DNA of 64,000 nucleotides, from assembly GCA_031553765.1 (NCBI GenBank), contig JAVBKY010000003.1, forward strand, positions 496,001 to 560,000, given 5' to 3'. The position numbers were made by a program, and so were the translations under genes. The notes below the pieces were generated by a model. It was not told the origin of the DNA and searched no databases. It saw nothing but the letters and a program-made list of their open reading frames with translations. The stretch comes from JAITMY01 sp031553765. GTDB lineage: Bacteria; Bacteroidota; Bacteroidia; Bacteroidales; UBA932. Below, in pieces: positions 26,340 through 35,081 of this stretch (position 1 is its first letter; every line of letters starts with the position of its first letter).

Positions 26340-27728
26340 ATGGCTAACAAGATTCCCCGTACTCCCGCGCGAGAGCAGGACCCGAAGGTTCGCGCAACCA
26401 ACTTTGAAGAAGTTTGCTACGGCTACAACCCCGAAGAAGCACAGCTGGAATCCACCCGCTGCATTCAGTGTAAAAAGCCCCGCTGCGTGGAGGCTTGCCC
26501 CGTAAGCATTCAAATACCTCAGTTCATAAAGGAAGTTCTCGACGGTAAGTTTGCCGATGCCGCCCGCGTAATTGCGCAGGACAGCAGCCTGCCCTCCGTT
26601 TGCGGACGCGTGTGCCCGCAGGAGAGTCAGTGTGAGGGTTCATGCATACTCGGTATAAAAGGCGAGCCTGTAAACATAGGTAAACTCGAGCGCTTTGTGG
26701 GTGACTGGAGCGCAAGCAACAACGTTGACCTTACCGAAAAAGCAGCATCCAACGGCAAGCGTGTAGCTATTGTAGGCAGCGGTCCCGCAGGCTTGGCTTG
26801 TGCTACCGATTTGGCTAAAATGGGTTATGGCGTAAAAATATTTGAAGCCTTACACAAGGCCGGAGGCGTGCTACAGTATGGTATTCCCGAATTCCGTTTA
26901 CCTAAAGAACGCGTGGTAAAGCGCGAAATAGATAACGTAAGAAAGTTGGGCGTAGAAATAGAAACCGACGTGGTAATTGGCCGCACGGTAACTATCGACA
27001 GCCTGTTTGACGACGAAAAGTTTGATGCCGTATTTGTGGGTTCAGGCGCAGGCCTGCCCAAGTTTATGGGTATTCCCGGTGAGAACCTCAACGGCGTAGT
27101 TTCGGCTAACGAATTCCTTACCCGTGCTAACCTTATGAAGGCTTACGATACCAACTACGACACGCCTATTTACGTGGGTAAGCGCGTGGCTGTGGTAGGC
27201 GGTGGTAACGTGGCTATGGATGCCGCGCGTACCGCTCAGCGCCTCGGCGCAGAGGTAAGCATTGTATATCGCCGCAGCGAAAAGGAACTACCCGCACGTG
27301 TAGAAGAAGTACATCACGCCAAGGAGGAGGGCATTATATTCCACATGCTGACCAACCCAACCGAGATATTGGCTACTGACAACGGCTGGGTACGTGGCCT
27401 ACGCTGCATTCGCATGGAATTAGGAGAGCCCGATGCCAGCGGTCGCCGTAGTCCTATTGAGGTAAAAGGGTCAGAATTCGATGTGGAAACCGACGTGGTA
27501 ATTATGTCGCTTGGCACATCACCTAATCCGCTTATTAAAACCACTACACCCGGTTTAGAGAGCAACAAGTGGGGCTGTTTGGTAGCCAACGAGCAAGGCG
27601 CTACCACCCGTCCCGGTGTATTTGCCGGAGGCGATGCCGTAACCGGGGCCGCTACTGTAATTCTTGCCATGGGCGCGGGAAGAACGGCGGCAAAGGCAAT
27701 AGATGAGTATGTAAAAAGTCGCTCCTAA
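26340..27728 (+). CDS. NfnB-like (GltD-type) NADP-binding flavoprotein
   Basis: 462 residues. The N-terminal domain has two [4Fe-4S] cysteine sets, CIQCKKPRC...C (about 41-53) and CGRVCPQESQCEGSC (about 83-97). FAD binds at VGSGPAGLACA (about 146) and NADPH at VGGGNVAMDAARTA (about 285). It looks like the small subunit of glutamate synthase, but no gltB is adjacent. The partner gene is the NfnA-like flavoprotein directly upstream (88 bases, with a family B repeat between), so the NfnAB transhydrogenase reading is preferred. The main uncertainty is electron acceptor specificity. Confidence 0.88.
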   Translation: MANKIPRTPAREQDPKVRATNFEEVCYGYNPEEAQLESTRCIQCKKPRCVEACPVSIQIPQFIKEVLDGKFADAARVIAQDSSLPSVCGRVCPQESQCEGSCILGIKGEPVNIGKLERFVGDWSASNNVDLTEKAASNGKRVAIVGSGPAGLACATDLAKMGYGVKIFEALHKAGGVLQYGIPEFRLPKERVVKREIDNVRKLGVEIETDVVIGRTVTIDSLFDDEKFDAVFVGSGAGLPKFMGIPGENLNGVVSANEFLTRANLMKAYDTNYDTPIYVGKRVAVVGGGNVAMDAARTAQRLGAEVSIVYRRSEKELPARVEEVHHAKEEGIIFHMLTNPTEILATDNGWVRGLRCIRMELGEPDASGRRSPIEVKGSEFDVETDVVIMSLGTSPNPLIKTTTPGLESNKWGCLVANEQGATTRPGVFAGGDAVTGAATVILAMGAGRTAAKAIDEYVKSRS

Positions 27729-27761
27729 AGCATAATATAAAACTATAACCTTTAATATTTT

Positions 27762-29099
27762 ATGAAACACAATCTAACAAGACTTCTTTTAGTAGCATTT
27801 GTAGCAGGAAGCATTACCCTATCTTGTTCAAAGGATGATAACAACACCCCCCCTGCCCCAGTAGATACCACCGAGGCAAAAGCAGCATGGGGTGGCGTTA
27901 TGCAAGGTAATGACCCCGATGAAAAAACATGGCCCGACTTGTCGGAAAACTACTGGTTTTACCCCATGGATGTGGCCGGTAACGCCAACACAGGATTGCG
28001 CATTACTGGTCAATTTCCTAATGTAGACGCCCGCTTTTTCAACATCACGGTGTACAATGATAACACCATGCAGCGCATTACCTCTATTGAGGATTTCAAT
28101 ATTATCCCTAACGATAATAGCAGAAATCCATTCAACGAAAATGGCGTAAGCGGCAGCAACTATTTTGAGGTTAATATTGTGCCCGAGGGCTCCAAGACTA
28201 GCGGACTAAAGAATGTGCTGACATTCCCCGCAGGCATGCAAAAAATAAGCTTGTTGCTCCGTATTTACTTTAACTCAACCGAGCATGATGGCAGCTTTGG
28301 AGGTGTAGAACTTCCTCAACTTACATTTTTTGATCTTAGTTCAGGCAAGGATACTAAGGCTGCTCAGCGTACTACCTCTTTCTACTATACCTACTTTGCG
28401 GCTTTTGTAAATGCTATTCCTACGCTAAAAGCACAGCAGGCCATGGTATTTACGCTTGCACCCAACACCGCTTATGGCAACGGTCCTACCGGTTACGTAA
28501 GTGCAGCCAATCGTATTACACAGAACAACGCCTTATTTTTCCGCTTTATTCCCCCTACCCACCCCTCACTTGACGATGTGGCTACTAACCGCACAGCCGA
28601 TGTTCGCTACTGGTCTATTTGCGTAGGCGACACCTCTACATACACTCCATACACCATATTTGACCGCAACGTGGTAAAAGATGGAGAGTATGTAAACTTC
28701 ATGATTGTAACGAAGAACGACGCCAACTTAGCTGCCCTTCGCATCAAAGCGCAAGCATTGAACATTAACTTGGTTGAGTGGGATATTGAAAAGCATGGCG
28801 AGCCAATGATGGTGTTCTACCGTCAAATGTACATCAACCCCGATTTTGCGTATTCGGTGTTAGCCAACAATGCTTCAACCGGCATTACTCCCTATCCCCC
28901 GCTCAACGGCTTGGGTATTCCCGACCAAACCTTACAGCCATATCCAAGTAATGCTAACGTTGCCCACAAGGTATTAGGACAGCATGGCCCATATGGCATA
29001 GCCAATGTACCATCGGCCATGATACTGCAACCAACCATTACCTCCGCCGCGTTCATGCGCCAAGGCGAAGATGCCAATATGCCCGGAGAAAGCAACTAG
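27762..29099 (+). CDS. Large lipoprotein of unknown function
   Basis: 445 residues. The signal peptide ends SITLSC-S, a lipobox, followed by a short flexible DDNNTPPAPVDTTE linker. The region from about 50 to 150 (YWFYPMDV..., GQFPNVDARFFNITVYND...DFNIIPNDNSRNPF) resembles the N-terminal beta-sandwich of DUF1254/DUF1214-like secreted proteins, where a PDARYFSF pattern is typical. No catalytic site is obvious. It starts 34 bases after nfnB and has a terminator at 29125-29156. Surface display is inferred from the lipobox and Bacteroidota habits. Confidence 0.7.
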   Translation: MKHNLTRLLLVAFVAGSITLSCSKDDNNTPPAPVDTTEAKAAWGGVMQGNDPDEKTWPDLSENYWFYPMDVAGNANTGLRITGQFPNVDARFFNITVYNDNTMQRITSIEDFNIIPNDNSRNPFNENGVSGSNYFEVNIVPEGSKTSGLKNVLTFPAGMQKISLLLRIYFNSTEHDGSFGGVELPQLTFFDLSSGKDTKAAQRTTSFYYTYFAAFVNAIPTLKAQQAMVFTLAPNTAYGNGPTGYVSAANRITQNNALFFRFIPPTHPSLDDVATNRTADVRYWSICVGDTSTYTPYTIFDRNVVKDGEYVNFMIVTKNDANLAALRIKAQALNINLVEWDIEKHGEPMMVFYRQMYINPDFAYSVLANNASTGITPYPPLNGLGIPDQTLQPYPSNANVAHKVLGQHGPYGIANVPSAMILQPTITSAAFMRQGEDANMPGESN

Positions 29100-29124
29100 C
29101 TGGCAACCTAAATTAAGATTAGTA

Positions 29125-29156
29125 GAAAGCACGTATTAATAATGCGTGCTTTTTTA
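29125..29156 (+). terminator. Rho-independent terminator after the large lipoprotein gene
   Basis: AAAGCACG and CGTGCTTT pair around an 11-base loop, followed by TTTTTATTTT. Confidence 0.8.
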
Positions 29157-29161
29157 TTTTG

Positions 29162-29169
29162 TATCTTTG
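29162..29169 (+). promoter_or_regulatory. Putative -7 box TATCTTTG for the aldo/keto reductase
   Basis: Perfect TAnnTTTG 47 bases before the ATG at 29216. The leader that follows is a CTAATCCCTAACC-type repeat. Confidence 0.55.
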
Positions 29170-29215
29170 CATTCTCACTAATCCCTAACCTCTAACTCCT
29201 AATCCCTAAAAAGAA

Positions 29216-30154
29216 ATGATCAAGTTTTCCAACGGCGATAACATGCCTATTTTTGGCTTGGGTACATGGCGCAGCACGCGCGAAGAAACGTACAACTCCG
29301 TTTATGAAGCCATAAAATGCGGCTATAAGCATATTGACTGCGCAGCCATTTACGGTAATGAGGATATTGTGGGCGAGGCTATTGCCGATGCTATAAAAAA
29401 CGGACTGGTAAAGCGCCATGAACTATTTATTACCTCAAAGCTGTGGAACGACTCGCATGAAAAGCAAAACGTGCAAGCCGCATTGGAAAAAACGCTTAAA
29501 GATTTGCGAATTGATTACATCGACCTGTACCTTATTCACTGGCCGGTGGCGCTGAAAAAAGGTACGCAGTTTCCTAAAGAGGCAAGCGAGTTTTTGAGTC
29601 TTGAGCAAGCGCCTATTTCCGAAACATGGGCTGCGTTGGAGATTTGCCAAAAGAAGGGATTATGCAAGCACATTGGCGTGTCAAACTTTAATCAGCGTAT
29701 GCTTACCGAGCTGATGAAAACGGCCATACAAACACCCGAAATGAATCAGGTGGAGCTACACCCTTACTTGCAACAATCGGCCTTGGTAACATTCTGCCAA
29801 AGCCACAAAATTAACGTAACGGCATACGCTCCGCTGGGCGCAGGAAAAATAGGCGAACAAAATGCCGCTATACCCATTTTAGAAAATCCCACCATTGCCA
29901 TGATTGCGCAAAAGCACGGCTGCTCTCCCGCACAAGCGATTTTGGCATGGGGCATGGCACGCAACGTAGTAGTAATTCCCAAGTCGGTAAAACCACACCG
30001 CCTGAAAGAAAATTTTGATGCGCAGGAGGTACACCTCGACAGCGACGATATGCTACAAATGGCAACACTTGACTGCGACATGCGCATTACCACCGGTGCA
30101 GGATGGACTATTGAGGGTTCGGGCTACACCTACGATTTTTTGTGGAAAGAGTAA
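29216..30154 (+). CDS. Aldo/keto reductase
   Basis: 312 residues, TIM barrel. It starts with KFSNGDNMPIFGLGTW. The catalytic tetrad is visible: Asp in IDCAAIYGNE with Tyr of the same motif, Lys in FITSKLW, and His in LYLIHWPV. The NADPH-binding pattern IPKSVKPHRLKEN near residues 260-270 is that of the AKR3/AKR5 type. The substrate is not set by sequence; reduction of aldehydes or sugars is likely. It is probably monocistronic, with the family B repeat 30161-30240 between it and argD. Confidence 0.92.
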   Translation: MIKFSNGDNMPIFGLGTWRSTREETYNSVYEAIKCGYKHIDCAAIYGNEDIVGEAIADAIKNGLVKRHELFITSKLWNDSHEKQNVQAALEKTLKDLRIDYIDLYLIHWPVALKKGTQFPKEASEFLSLEQAPISETWAALEICQKKGLCKHIGVSNFNQRMLTELMKTAIQTPEMNQVELHPYLQQSALVTFCQSHKINVTAYAPLGAGKIGEQNAAIPILENPTIAMIAQKHGCSPAQAILAWGMARNVVVIPKSVKPHRLKENFDAQEVHLDSDDMLQMATLDCDMRITTGAGWTIEGSGYTYDFLWKE

Positions 30155-30160
30155 TTAGAC

Positions 30161-30240
30161 AACTCGATGTGCGACTTGCGACTTGCGACTTGCGACAAAG
30201 CCAAGGTAGTATATCGCAAGTCGCATATCGCAAATCGAAT
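30161..30240. repeat. Inverted repeat, family B (copy 3) with a tandem expansion
   Basis: GCGACTTGCGACTTGCGACT, a 7-base unit repeated three times, is followed after about 30 bases by CGCAAGTCGCATATCGCAAA. It ends six bases before the argD ATG. Confidence 0.8.
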
Positions 30241-30245
30241 ATAGA

Positions 30246-31367
30246 ATGAAACCATTTGACGTTTACCCTTTATGGGATATAGAGCCTGTTAAAGCTGAGG
30301 GATGTTACCTTTGGGATAAAAACAATACGCGCTACTTGGATTTTTACGGAGGGCATGCCGTAATCTCCATTGGTCACACGCACCCACACTACGTAAAGCG
30401 CGTTACCGACCAGCTGAACGCAATAGCATTTTACTCCAATGCTGTGCAGAACTCATTGCAAACGCAGCTGGCCGAGAAGTTGGGTAAGCTGTCGGGCTAT
30501 GAAGATTACGCGCTATTTCTGTGCAACTCGGGTGCTGAGGCAAACGAAAATGCTATAAAACTCGCTTCGTTTCATACCGAAAAAAAGAAGTTGCTAACCT
30601 TTAGCAAAGCTTTTCACGGACGTACCTCAGGTGCAGTCGCGGCAACAGACAATCCTAAGATTGTAGCGCCCTTTAATGAAACGCCTAACGTAGAATTTTC
30701 TCCCCTCAACGATATTGCAGCTGCCGAAGCAAAGCTGAAAACAGGCGAGTTTTGCGCTGCAATTATTGAAGGAATTCAAGGCGTAGGCGGCATTATTATG
30801 CCCACCGACACATTCATGAAGCAGCTGCGTGAGCTGTGTAACACGTATGGTGTAGCCCTTATTTTGGACGAAATACAAAGCGGTTACGGACGCACTGGAA
30901 AGTTTTTTGCTCACCAGTGGAGCGGCATCAAACCCGATATTATCACCACCGCGAAGGGCATGGGCAACGGATTTCCCATTGGCGGTGTGCTGATTTCGCC
31001 TAAGTTTAAGGCTGCGCATGGCATGCTGGGCACCACCTTTGGCGGCAACCAGCTGGCTTGCGCTGCAGCTTTGGCCGTTTTAGAGGTTTTTGAGAAAGAA
31101 AATATTGTAGATAAAACCATTGACAACGGAAAGTATCTTTTAGAGCAACTACAAGGTGTTTCAGGCGTTAAAGAATTGCGCGGTCGCGGGTTGATGATTG
31201 GTATTGAAATGGAAAGGCCCATGAGCGAAACGCGCAATAAGTTGCTGTTTGAACAAAAGGTATTTACAGGCGCTGCGGGTAGCACTGTTATTCGTCTGCT
31301 ACCACCGTTGTGCATTGGCAAGCAGCAAATTGACGAATTTATTGAAGCGTTCAAAAAGGCGATGTAG
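30246..31367 (+). CDS. argD: Acetylornithine aminotransferase
   Basis: 373 residues, class III PLP aminotransferase. Phosphate-binding GAEANENAIK lies near residue 98-107, the aspartate pair is in LILDEIQSGYGRTG, and the PLP lysine is K237 in ITTAKGMGNG. It converts N-acyl-glutamate semialdehyde to N-acylornithine in arginine synthesis. In Bacteroidota the acyl group may be succinyl rather than acetyl, given the neighbouring transcarbamylase. It sits apart from argG-argC by about 4.6 kb, unlike the compact cluster seen in many relatives. A repeat ends six bases before its ATG. Confidence 0.93.
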   Translation: MKPFDVYPLWDIEPVKAEGCYLWDKNNTRYLDFYGGHAVISIGHTHPHYVKRVTDQLNAIAFYSNAVQNSLQTQLAEKLGKLSGYEDYALFLCNSGAEANENAIKLASFHTEKKKLLTFSKAFHGRTSGAVAATDNPKIVAPFNETPNVEFSPLNDIAAAEAKLKTGEFCAAIIEGIQGVGGIIMPTDTFMKQLRELCNTYGVALILDEIQSGYGRTGKFFAHQWSGIKPDIITTAKGMGNGFPIGGVLISPKFKAAHGMLGTTFGGNQLACAAALAVLEVFEKENIVDKTIDNGKYLLEQLQGVSGVKELRGRGLMIGIEMERPMSETRNKLLFEQKVFTGAAGSTVIRLLPPLCIGKQQIDEFIEAFKKAM

Positions 31368-31370
31368 CAT

Positions 31371-31473
31371 CATGCTGTCATCCTGAACGAAGTGAAGGAT
31401 CTCCAGTTGTGAAAAAGTATCCATTAGCAAGCAAACTTCGAACTTGAGATGCTTCGCTTTGCTCAGCATGACA
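31371..31473. repeat. Inverted repeat of the TGTCATCCTGAACG type
   Basis: TGTCATCCTGAACGAAGTGA plus AGGATCTC on the left is complemented by GAGATGCTTCGCTTTGCTCA and GCATGACA on the right. Hairpin elements of this sequence type are common in intergenic DNA of many bacteria. It lies between argD and the nuclease-fold gene. Confidence 0.8.
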
Positions 31474-31492
31474 ACCGTTGGTTTCTTTAAAA

Positions 31493-32527
31493 ATGAAAAG
31501 AATGTTACCCTACCTACTTACCACGCTCGCCATTATTGTGGCAGGCGTGGTTGTTTTTTTTACCATAGCTACCATTACAGCCTACCGCCCCGCACAGCAG
31601 GAGGTGCTGCATAGCAAACTACAACCACAGCTGTGCCTCCCCATGCAATTTAGCGTAACATCGTGGAATATTGGTTACTGTGGGCTTGGCAAGGATGCCG
31701 ACTTTTTTTACGATGGCGGGAAAATGGTACGCCCTGAGCGTAAGGATGTAGAAAAAAATCTGCAGGGCATAAAAAACTTTTTGCAGGCACGGTCCGACGA
31801 TTTCACGCTACTGCAAGAGGTTGATACCGACTCCAAACGCAGCTACAGCATTAATGAGCTGCAAAATATTGCCAACAGCATAAAAGAGTACAAATATTTT
31901 ATGGCGTACAACTACCGTGTGTGGTTTGTACCCATACCACTTCCGCACTTTATGGGCCGCGTGCATTCAGGCGTAGCCACCTTCAGCCGCTGCACTCCCT
32001 ACTACGCAACCCGTCACAGCTATCCCGGTCGCGAGGCTTGGCCGGAGCATTTATTTCAACTTAAACGCTGCTTTATGGCGTGCCGATATACCGCAGCAAA
32101 CGGAAGGGACCTTGTGCTTATCAACACGCACAACTCCGCCTTTGACAGCGGCTGGCGTCGTGCAGCGGAGCTGAAAACATTACGCGATTTTGTAGTGAAA
32201 GAATACGAGGAGGGAAACTACGTGGTTGTTGGGGGTGACTGGAACCAAACTCCTGTCGATTTTGACAAGCATGTGGGAACAACACAGTACACGCCACACC
32301 CGCTTGCCGCCGATGCTATGCCTGAGGAGTGGAAGTGGGTGTACGACAACAAAACAGAAAGTTTACGCTTTGCCAATGAGCCCTATACAAAGGGGAAAAC
32401 GCTTACCACTACGGTAGATTTTTTTCTTATTTCACCCAACGTAAAAGTACTTGATGTTGCTACTCACAACCTCGGCTTTGAGCACTCCGACCACAATCCT
32501 GTTACGGGAAGATTTGAGTTACAGTAG
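31493..32527 (+). CDS. Endonuclease/exonuclease/phosphatase-family protein, membrane-anchored
   Basis: 344 residues from the ATG at 31493 (the TTG at 31478 lies by the repeat). One N-terminal TM segment at about residues 6-28 is followed by an EEP domain: TSWNIGYCG (Asn), TLLQEVD (metal Glu), INTHNSAFD, GGDWNQTP (Asp/Asn), and terminal HSDHNPV (Asp/His). All catalytic residues are present. The fold covers DNases, phosphodiesterases and inositol or sphingomyelin phosphatases; an exported phosphodiesterase is the likeliest reading, by inference. ATG at 31502 is an equally possible start. Confidence 0.85.
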   Translation: MKRMLPYLLTTLAIIVAGVVVFFTIATITAYRPAQQEVLHSKLQPQLCLPMQFSVTSWNIGYCGLGKDADFFYDGGKMVRPERKDVEKNLQGIKNFLQARSDDFTLLQEVDTDSKRSYSINELQNIANSIKEYKYFMAYNYRVWFVPIPLPHFMGRVHSGVATFSRCTPYYATRHSYPGREAWPEHLFQLKRCFMACRYTAANGRDLVLINTHNSAFDSGWRRAAELKTLRDFVVKEYEEGNYVVVGGDWNQTPVDFDKHVGTTQYTPHPLAADAMPEEWKWVYDNKTESLRFANEPYTKGKTLTTTVDFFLISPNVKVLDVATHNLGFEHSDHNPVTGRFELQ

Positions 32528-32572
32528 GGATTATCCCCCCAAGCCCATAAAAGATTCTAAAAAATAAATTGC

Positions 32573-32580
32573 TAACTTTG
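32573..32580 (+). promoter_or_regulatory. Putative -7 box TAACTTTG in front of the structured RNA
   Basis: Perfect TAnnTTTG. Transcription should begin at about 32587, just before the rod-shaped hairpin. Confidence 0.55.
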
Positions 32581-32587
32581 CACAAAT

Positions 32588-32750
32588 CCTAATGTTAGGA
32601 TAACATATTAAAAGTGCCACTTCGTTAAAATCGCCAAATCTTTAACAAAAACACAAGGCACAAGTGCTCACCTTCTGGTGGGCTGCTTGTCTATTGTGTT
32701 TTAGGTGTTTGGCGATACCTTACGAAAGCGGGCTTGCAGCTCACTTTTTC
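32588..32750 (+). ncRNA. Rod-shaped structured RNA candidate (possibly 6S-like)
   Basis: Nested complementary blocks, all in register: AAAAGTG 32610-32616 with CACTTTT 32742-32748; TTCGT 32621-32625 with ACGAA 32722-32726; ATCGCCAAA 32630-32638 with TTTGGCGAT 32708-32716; AAAACACAA 32648-32656 with TTGTGTTTT 32694-32702; ACAAG 32660-32664 with CTTGT 32686-32690; CACC 32669-32672 with GGTG 32677-32680. About 39 pairs make one long interrupted hairpin ending in a T run. A promoter box precedes it. The length and internal loops recall 6S RNA, but its central bubble is smaller than usual, so the family is not settled. Confidence 0.45.
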
Positions 32751-32801
32751 ATTTTAAACTATTTCTCTCTTAGCTGCAGAGAGGGCCAAACACTTTATGC
32801 A

Positions 32802-32951
32802 ATGACGGTATATATTGCCCTTCTCATTGTCGTCTTAGCCTTTTTAACTTGCTGCATATTGCTAATTCGGCGCTATGCAAATCGGCGCAGAAAAAACCTA
32901 CGTGATAAGTACAGCGTGTATGACTACGAGGCCCAAGATGAGGCTAAGTAA
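32802..32951 (+). CDS. Small single-TM protein
   Basis: 49 residues. Residues 3-24 form one hydrophobic segment (VYIALLIVVLAFLTCCILLI), followed by a basic RRYANRRRKNLRDKY stretch and an acidic tail. The topology should be N-out/C-in or anchored with a basic cytoplasmic side. A longer frame from 32664 would run through the structured RNA and is rejected. A small hairpin CTCTC...GAGAG at 32765-32784 lies just upstream. The function is unknown and it may be expressed from the same transcript as the RNA. Confidence 0.5.
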   Translation: MTVYIALLIVVLAFLTCCILLIRRYANRRRKNLRDKYSVYDYEAQDEAK

Positions 32952-33043
32952 TACTGAACACATCACGATGAAATTAATGTAGTCAAGACGATAAACAAGA
33001 AAAAATCGGCGTAGGGATGATCGGCGTTTGGGATGCAATTATA

Positions 33044-34042
33044 TCATCCACTCACCACATCAAAATACTGCACCGCATATGTGAGCAGTATGAGTGCGTA
33101 GAAGAGAAATCCTGATATACGGCGATAGCGGGTTAAGGCAAAATAGTTAGCAGTAAGCACACTTGCAGGAGTTGCCATAAGCGGTATAAGAAACACGGAA
33201 CTAGAGGGCAACAATATCATGACTATAAGCGCGATAAAAAATATCCATACAAATAGCAAGTGAATTTTTTGCACCTTCACCCGCGACGTAAGCAAACCAC
33301 GCGTAAGCATAAGTACGGCACACAATACCACCAGCGTAAGGTAGGCCAGATAAATCCACTCCACAAGTCTTCCATTCTCAAAAATCCAGCCCGAGGAGGC
33401 AAAAAGACAGTCGTACAGCATGTAAAAAATGGTGAAGCCATCATTATCTATAAACATGTACGCCACAAAAGCATAAAGGTATGGTAGTGTAACACCACCT
33501 AAGGCAATTACCCAGTCACGCCATTCGGTGGGCGTACGCAGCAACATCAATGCTATAGGCAGTATTACCAGCAAAAACATAGCCGAAGCCGAAAACAACG
33601 AGGCAAGCGAGAGAAAAATGGAGGCAAGAAAAATAGAGGCAAATGCACGCTCGTTACGATACACTTTAAACAGCTGAAACAAGCTCAGCAAGAAAAACAG
33701 CGACGCAACATACGAGCCGTTCATGCATTGTTGAATAGGAAAGGCCGAACAAATAAGGATGAAGACAAACGGAGGCAAGTACATTTGCCCCAAAGCAAAG
33801 AAATGGCGACTACTAAGTTGAATAAGCATGAACGCCAAAATATACATGAACGTAAACGCAACTACAGTAGAAATAAACAGGTTGACTTCCACCAATCGCA
33901 TAAGCCAGTACTCCAATGGCATCATGGGCGCATCATCCACCACCTGTAGCGGCCGAAAAAAACTCCTACCCCACAGCGATAGCGCTATAAGTACACTAAC
34001 CACAATGGCTGTGGTTGGGTTCTTTTTAAAAATGCCAAACAC
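33044..34042 (-). CDS. DUF6427-like polytopic membrane protein
   Basis: 332 residues with about ten predicted hydrophobic segments covering nearly the full length. The start MFGIFKKNP and the repeated LLxxIPL helices resemble DUF6427 proteins found in Bacteroidota, whose function is unknown. No catalytic or transport motif stands out. It lies 25 bases after the end of argF' on the same strand and may be read through from it. The 92-base gap to the small plus-strand protein is convergent. Confidence 0.75.
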   Translation of the reverse strand: MFGIFKKNPTTAIVVSVLIALSLWGRSFFRPLQVVDDAPMMPLEYWLMRLVEVNLFISTVVAFTFMYILAFMLIQLSSRHFFALGQMYLPPFVFILICSAFPIQQCMNGSYVASLFFLLSLFQLFKVYRNERAFASIFLASIFLSLASLFSASAMFLLVILPIALMLLRTPTEWRDWVIALGGVTLPYLYAFVAYMFIDNDGFTIFYMLYDCLFASSGWIFENGRLVEWIYLAYLTLVVLCAVLMLTRGLLTSRVKVQKIHLLFVWIFFIALIVMILLPSSSVFLIPLMATPASVLTANYFALTRYRRISGFLFYALILLTYAVQYFDVVSG

Positions 34043-34067
34043 CGAATTAATTAAAAATTACGAATTC

Positions 34068-35057
34068 CTAAAGTATGCAGGGGAAGTCATCCGGACTATT
34101 ACTCTTCTCACTTTCCAAGATTCGCTTAATCACCGTTTGCGCGCTCACCACACGGTTGGCAGCCTCGGGAATCACAATGCTCTGCGGGCTTTCAATCACA
34201 TCATCCGTTACAATCATATTGCGGCGCACGGGTAGGCAGTGCATAAAATAAGCATCATTGGTCAACGCCATTTTTGCAGTGTCCACCGTCCAGTCACGAT
34301 CCTTGCTCAGAATTTTTCCATAGCTATCGCCGCTATATGCCGACCAGTTTTTTGCGTAAATAAAATCAGCACCCTCAAAGGCTTTGCGCTGATCGTACTC
34401 CACCTTGGCATGACCTACAAACTTGGGGTCAAGCTCATAACCATTGGGGTGAGTAATTACAAAATCGTAGTCGGTGGCATTCATCCACTCGGCAAACGAG
34501 TTGGGAACCGCTTGCGGTAACGCGCGCGGATGAGGTGCCCACGTGAGCACTACCTTAGGCTTTGCCGTCTTCTTGTATTCCTCAATAGTAATGAGGTCGG
34601 CAAAACTTTGCAGCGGGTGGCGCGTAGCGGCCTCCATGCTTACCACGGGCTTTCCCGAATGCTCAATAAATTGGGTAAGAATAGTTTCGTTGTAGTCAAA
34701 TTCGCGACTTTCAAAGCGGGCAAACGAGCGCACTCCGATAATATCGCAGTAGCTGCCCATAACAGGAATAGCCTCAAGTATATGCTCCGACTTATCGCCG
34801 TCCATAATCACGCCACGCTCCGTTTCCAACTTCCATGCACCTTGATTAATATCGAGTACGATAGTATTCATACCCAAGTTCATAGCAGCCTTTTGCGTGC
34901 TAAGGCGTGTACGCAGACTTGAGTCGAAAAACACCAGCAGCATGGTCTTGTTTTTGCCCAACGCGTCCCACTTAAAAGGCGTCTTCTTCACCTCCATCGC
35001 TTCGGCTACCGCCGCCTTGAGGTTACCAATATCATTTACACAGGTAAAGTGTTTCAT
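34068..35057 (-). CDS. argF': N-acyl-L-ornithine carbamoyltransferase (SOTCase/AOTCase family)
   Basis: 329 residues from the ATG at 35057 (MKHFTCVNDI). Carbamoyl phosphate binds at SSLRTR (46-51). HPLQ and the C-terminal HCLPVRRN signature, with DIIGVRSFA, place it with the Bacteroides succinylornithine enzyme rather than classical OTC. Residue 90 decides acyl specificity in this family (Pro in the B. fragilis succinyl enzyme, Glu at the aligned site in Xanthomonas). Here GDKSEH puts Ser at position 90, so the acyl group is uncertain. A -7 box at 35082-35089 fixes the start, and the frame from 35147 is rejected. Confidence 0.9.
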   Translation of the reverse strand: MKHFTCVNDIGNLKAAVAEAMEVKKTPFKWDALGKNKTMLLVFFDSSLRTRLSTQKAAMNLGMNTIVLDINQGAWKLETERGVIMDGDKSEHILEAIPVMGSYCDIIGVRSFARFESREFDYNETILTQFIEHSGKPVVSMEAATRHPLQSFADLITIEEYKKTAKPKVVLTWAPHPRALPQAVPNSFAEWMNATDYDFVITHPNGYELDPKFVGHAKVEYDQRKAFEGADFIYAKNWSAYSGDSYGKILSKDRDWTVDTAKMALTNDAYFMHCLPVRRNMIVTDDVIESPQSIVIPEAANRVVSAQTVIKRILESEKSNSPDDFPCIL

Positions 35058-35081
35058 GGCTTTAGCTAACTTTTTGACTTG

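Noticed and set aside
26340..27728. Glutamate synthase small subunit (gltD)
   Set aside because: The partner gene is an NfnA-like flavoprotein and no gltB is adjacent, so NfnB is favoured.
30161..30200. Three tandem 7-base units that could look like a CRISPR repeat
   Set aside because: Units are seven bases with no spacers and belong to the family B inverted repeat.
32664..32801. Longer N-terminus for the small TM protein
   Set aside because: It would translate through the paired arms of the structured RNA and has no matching signal; the ATG at 32802 starts just before the TM segment.
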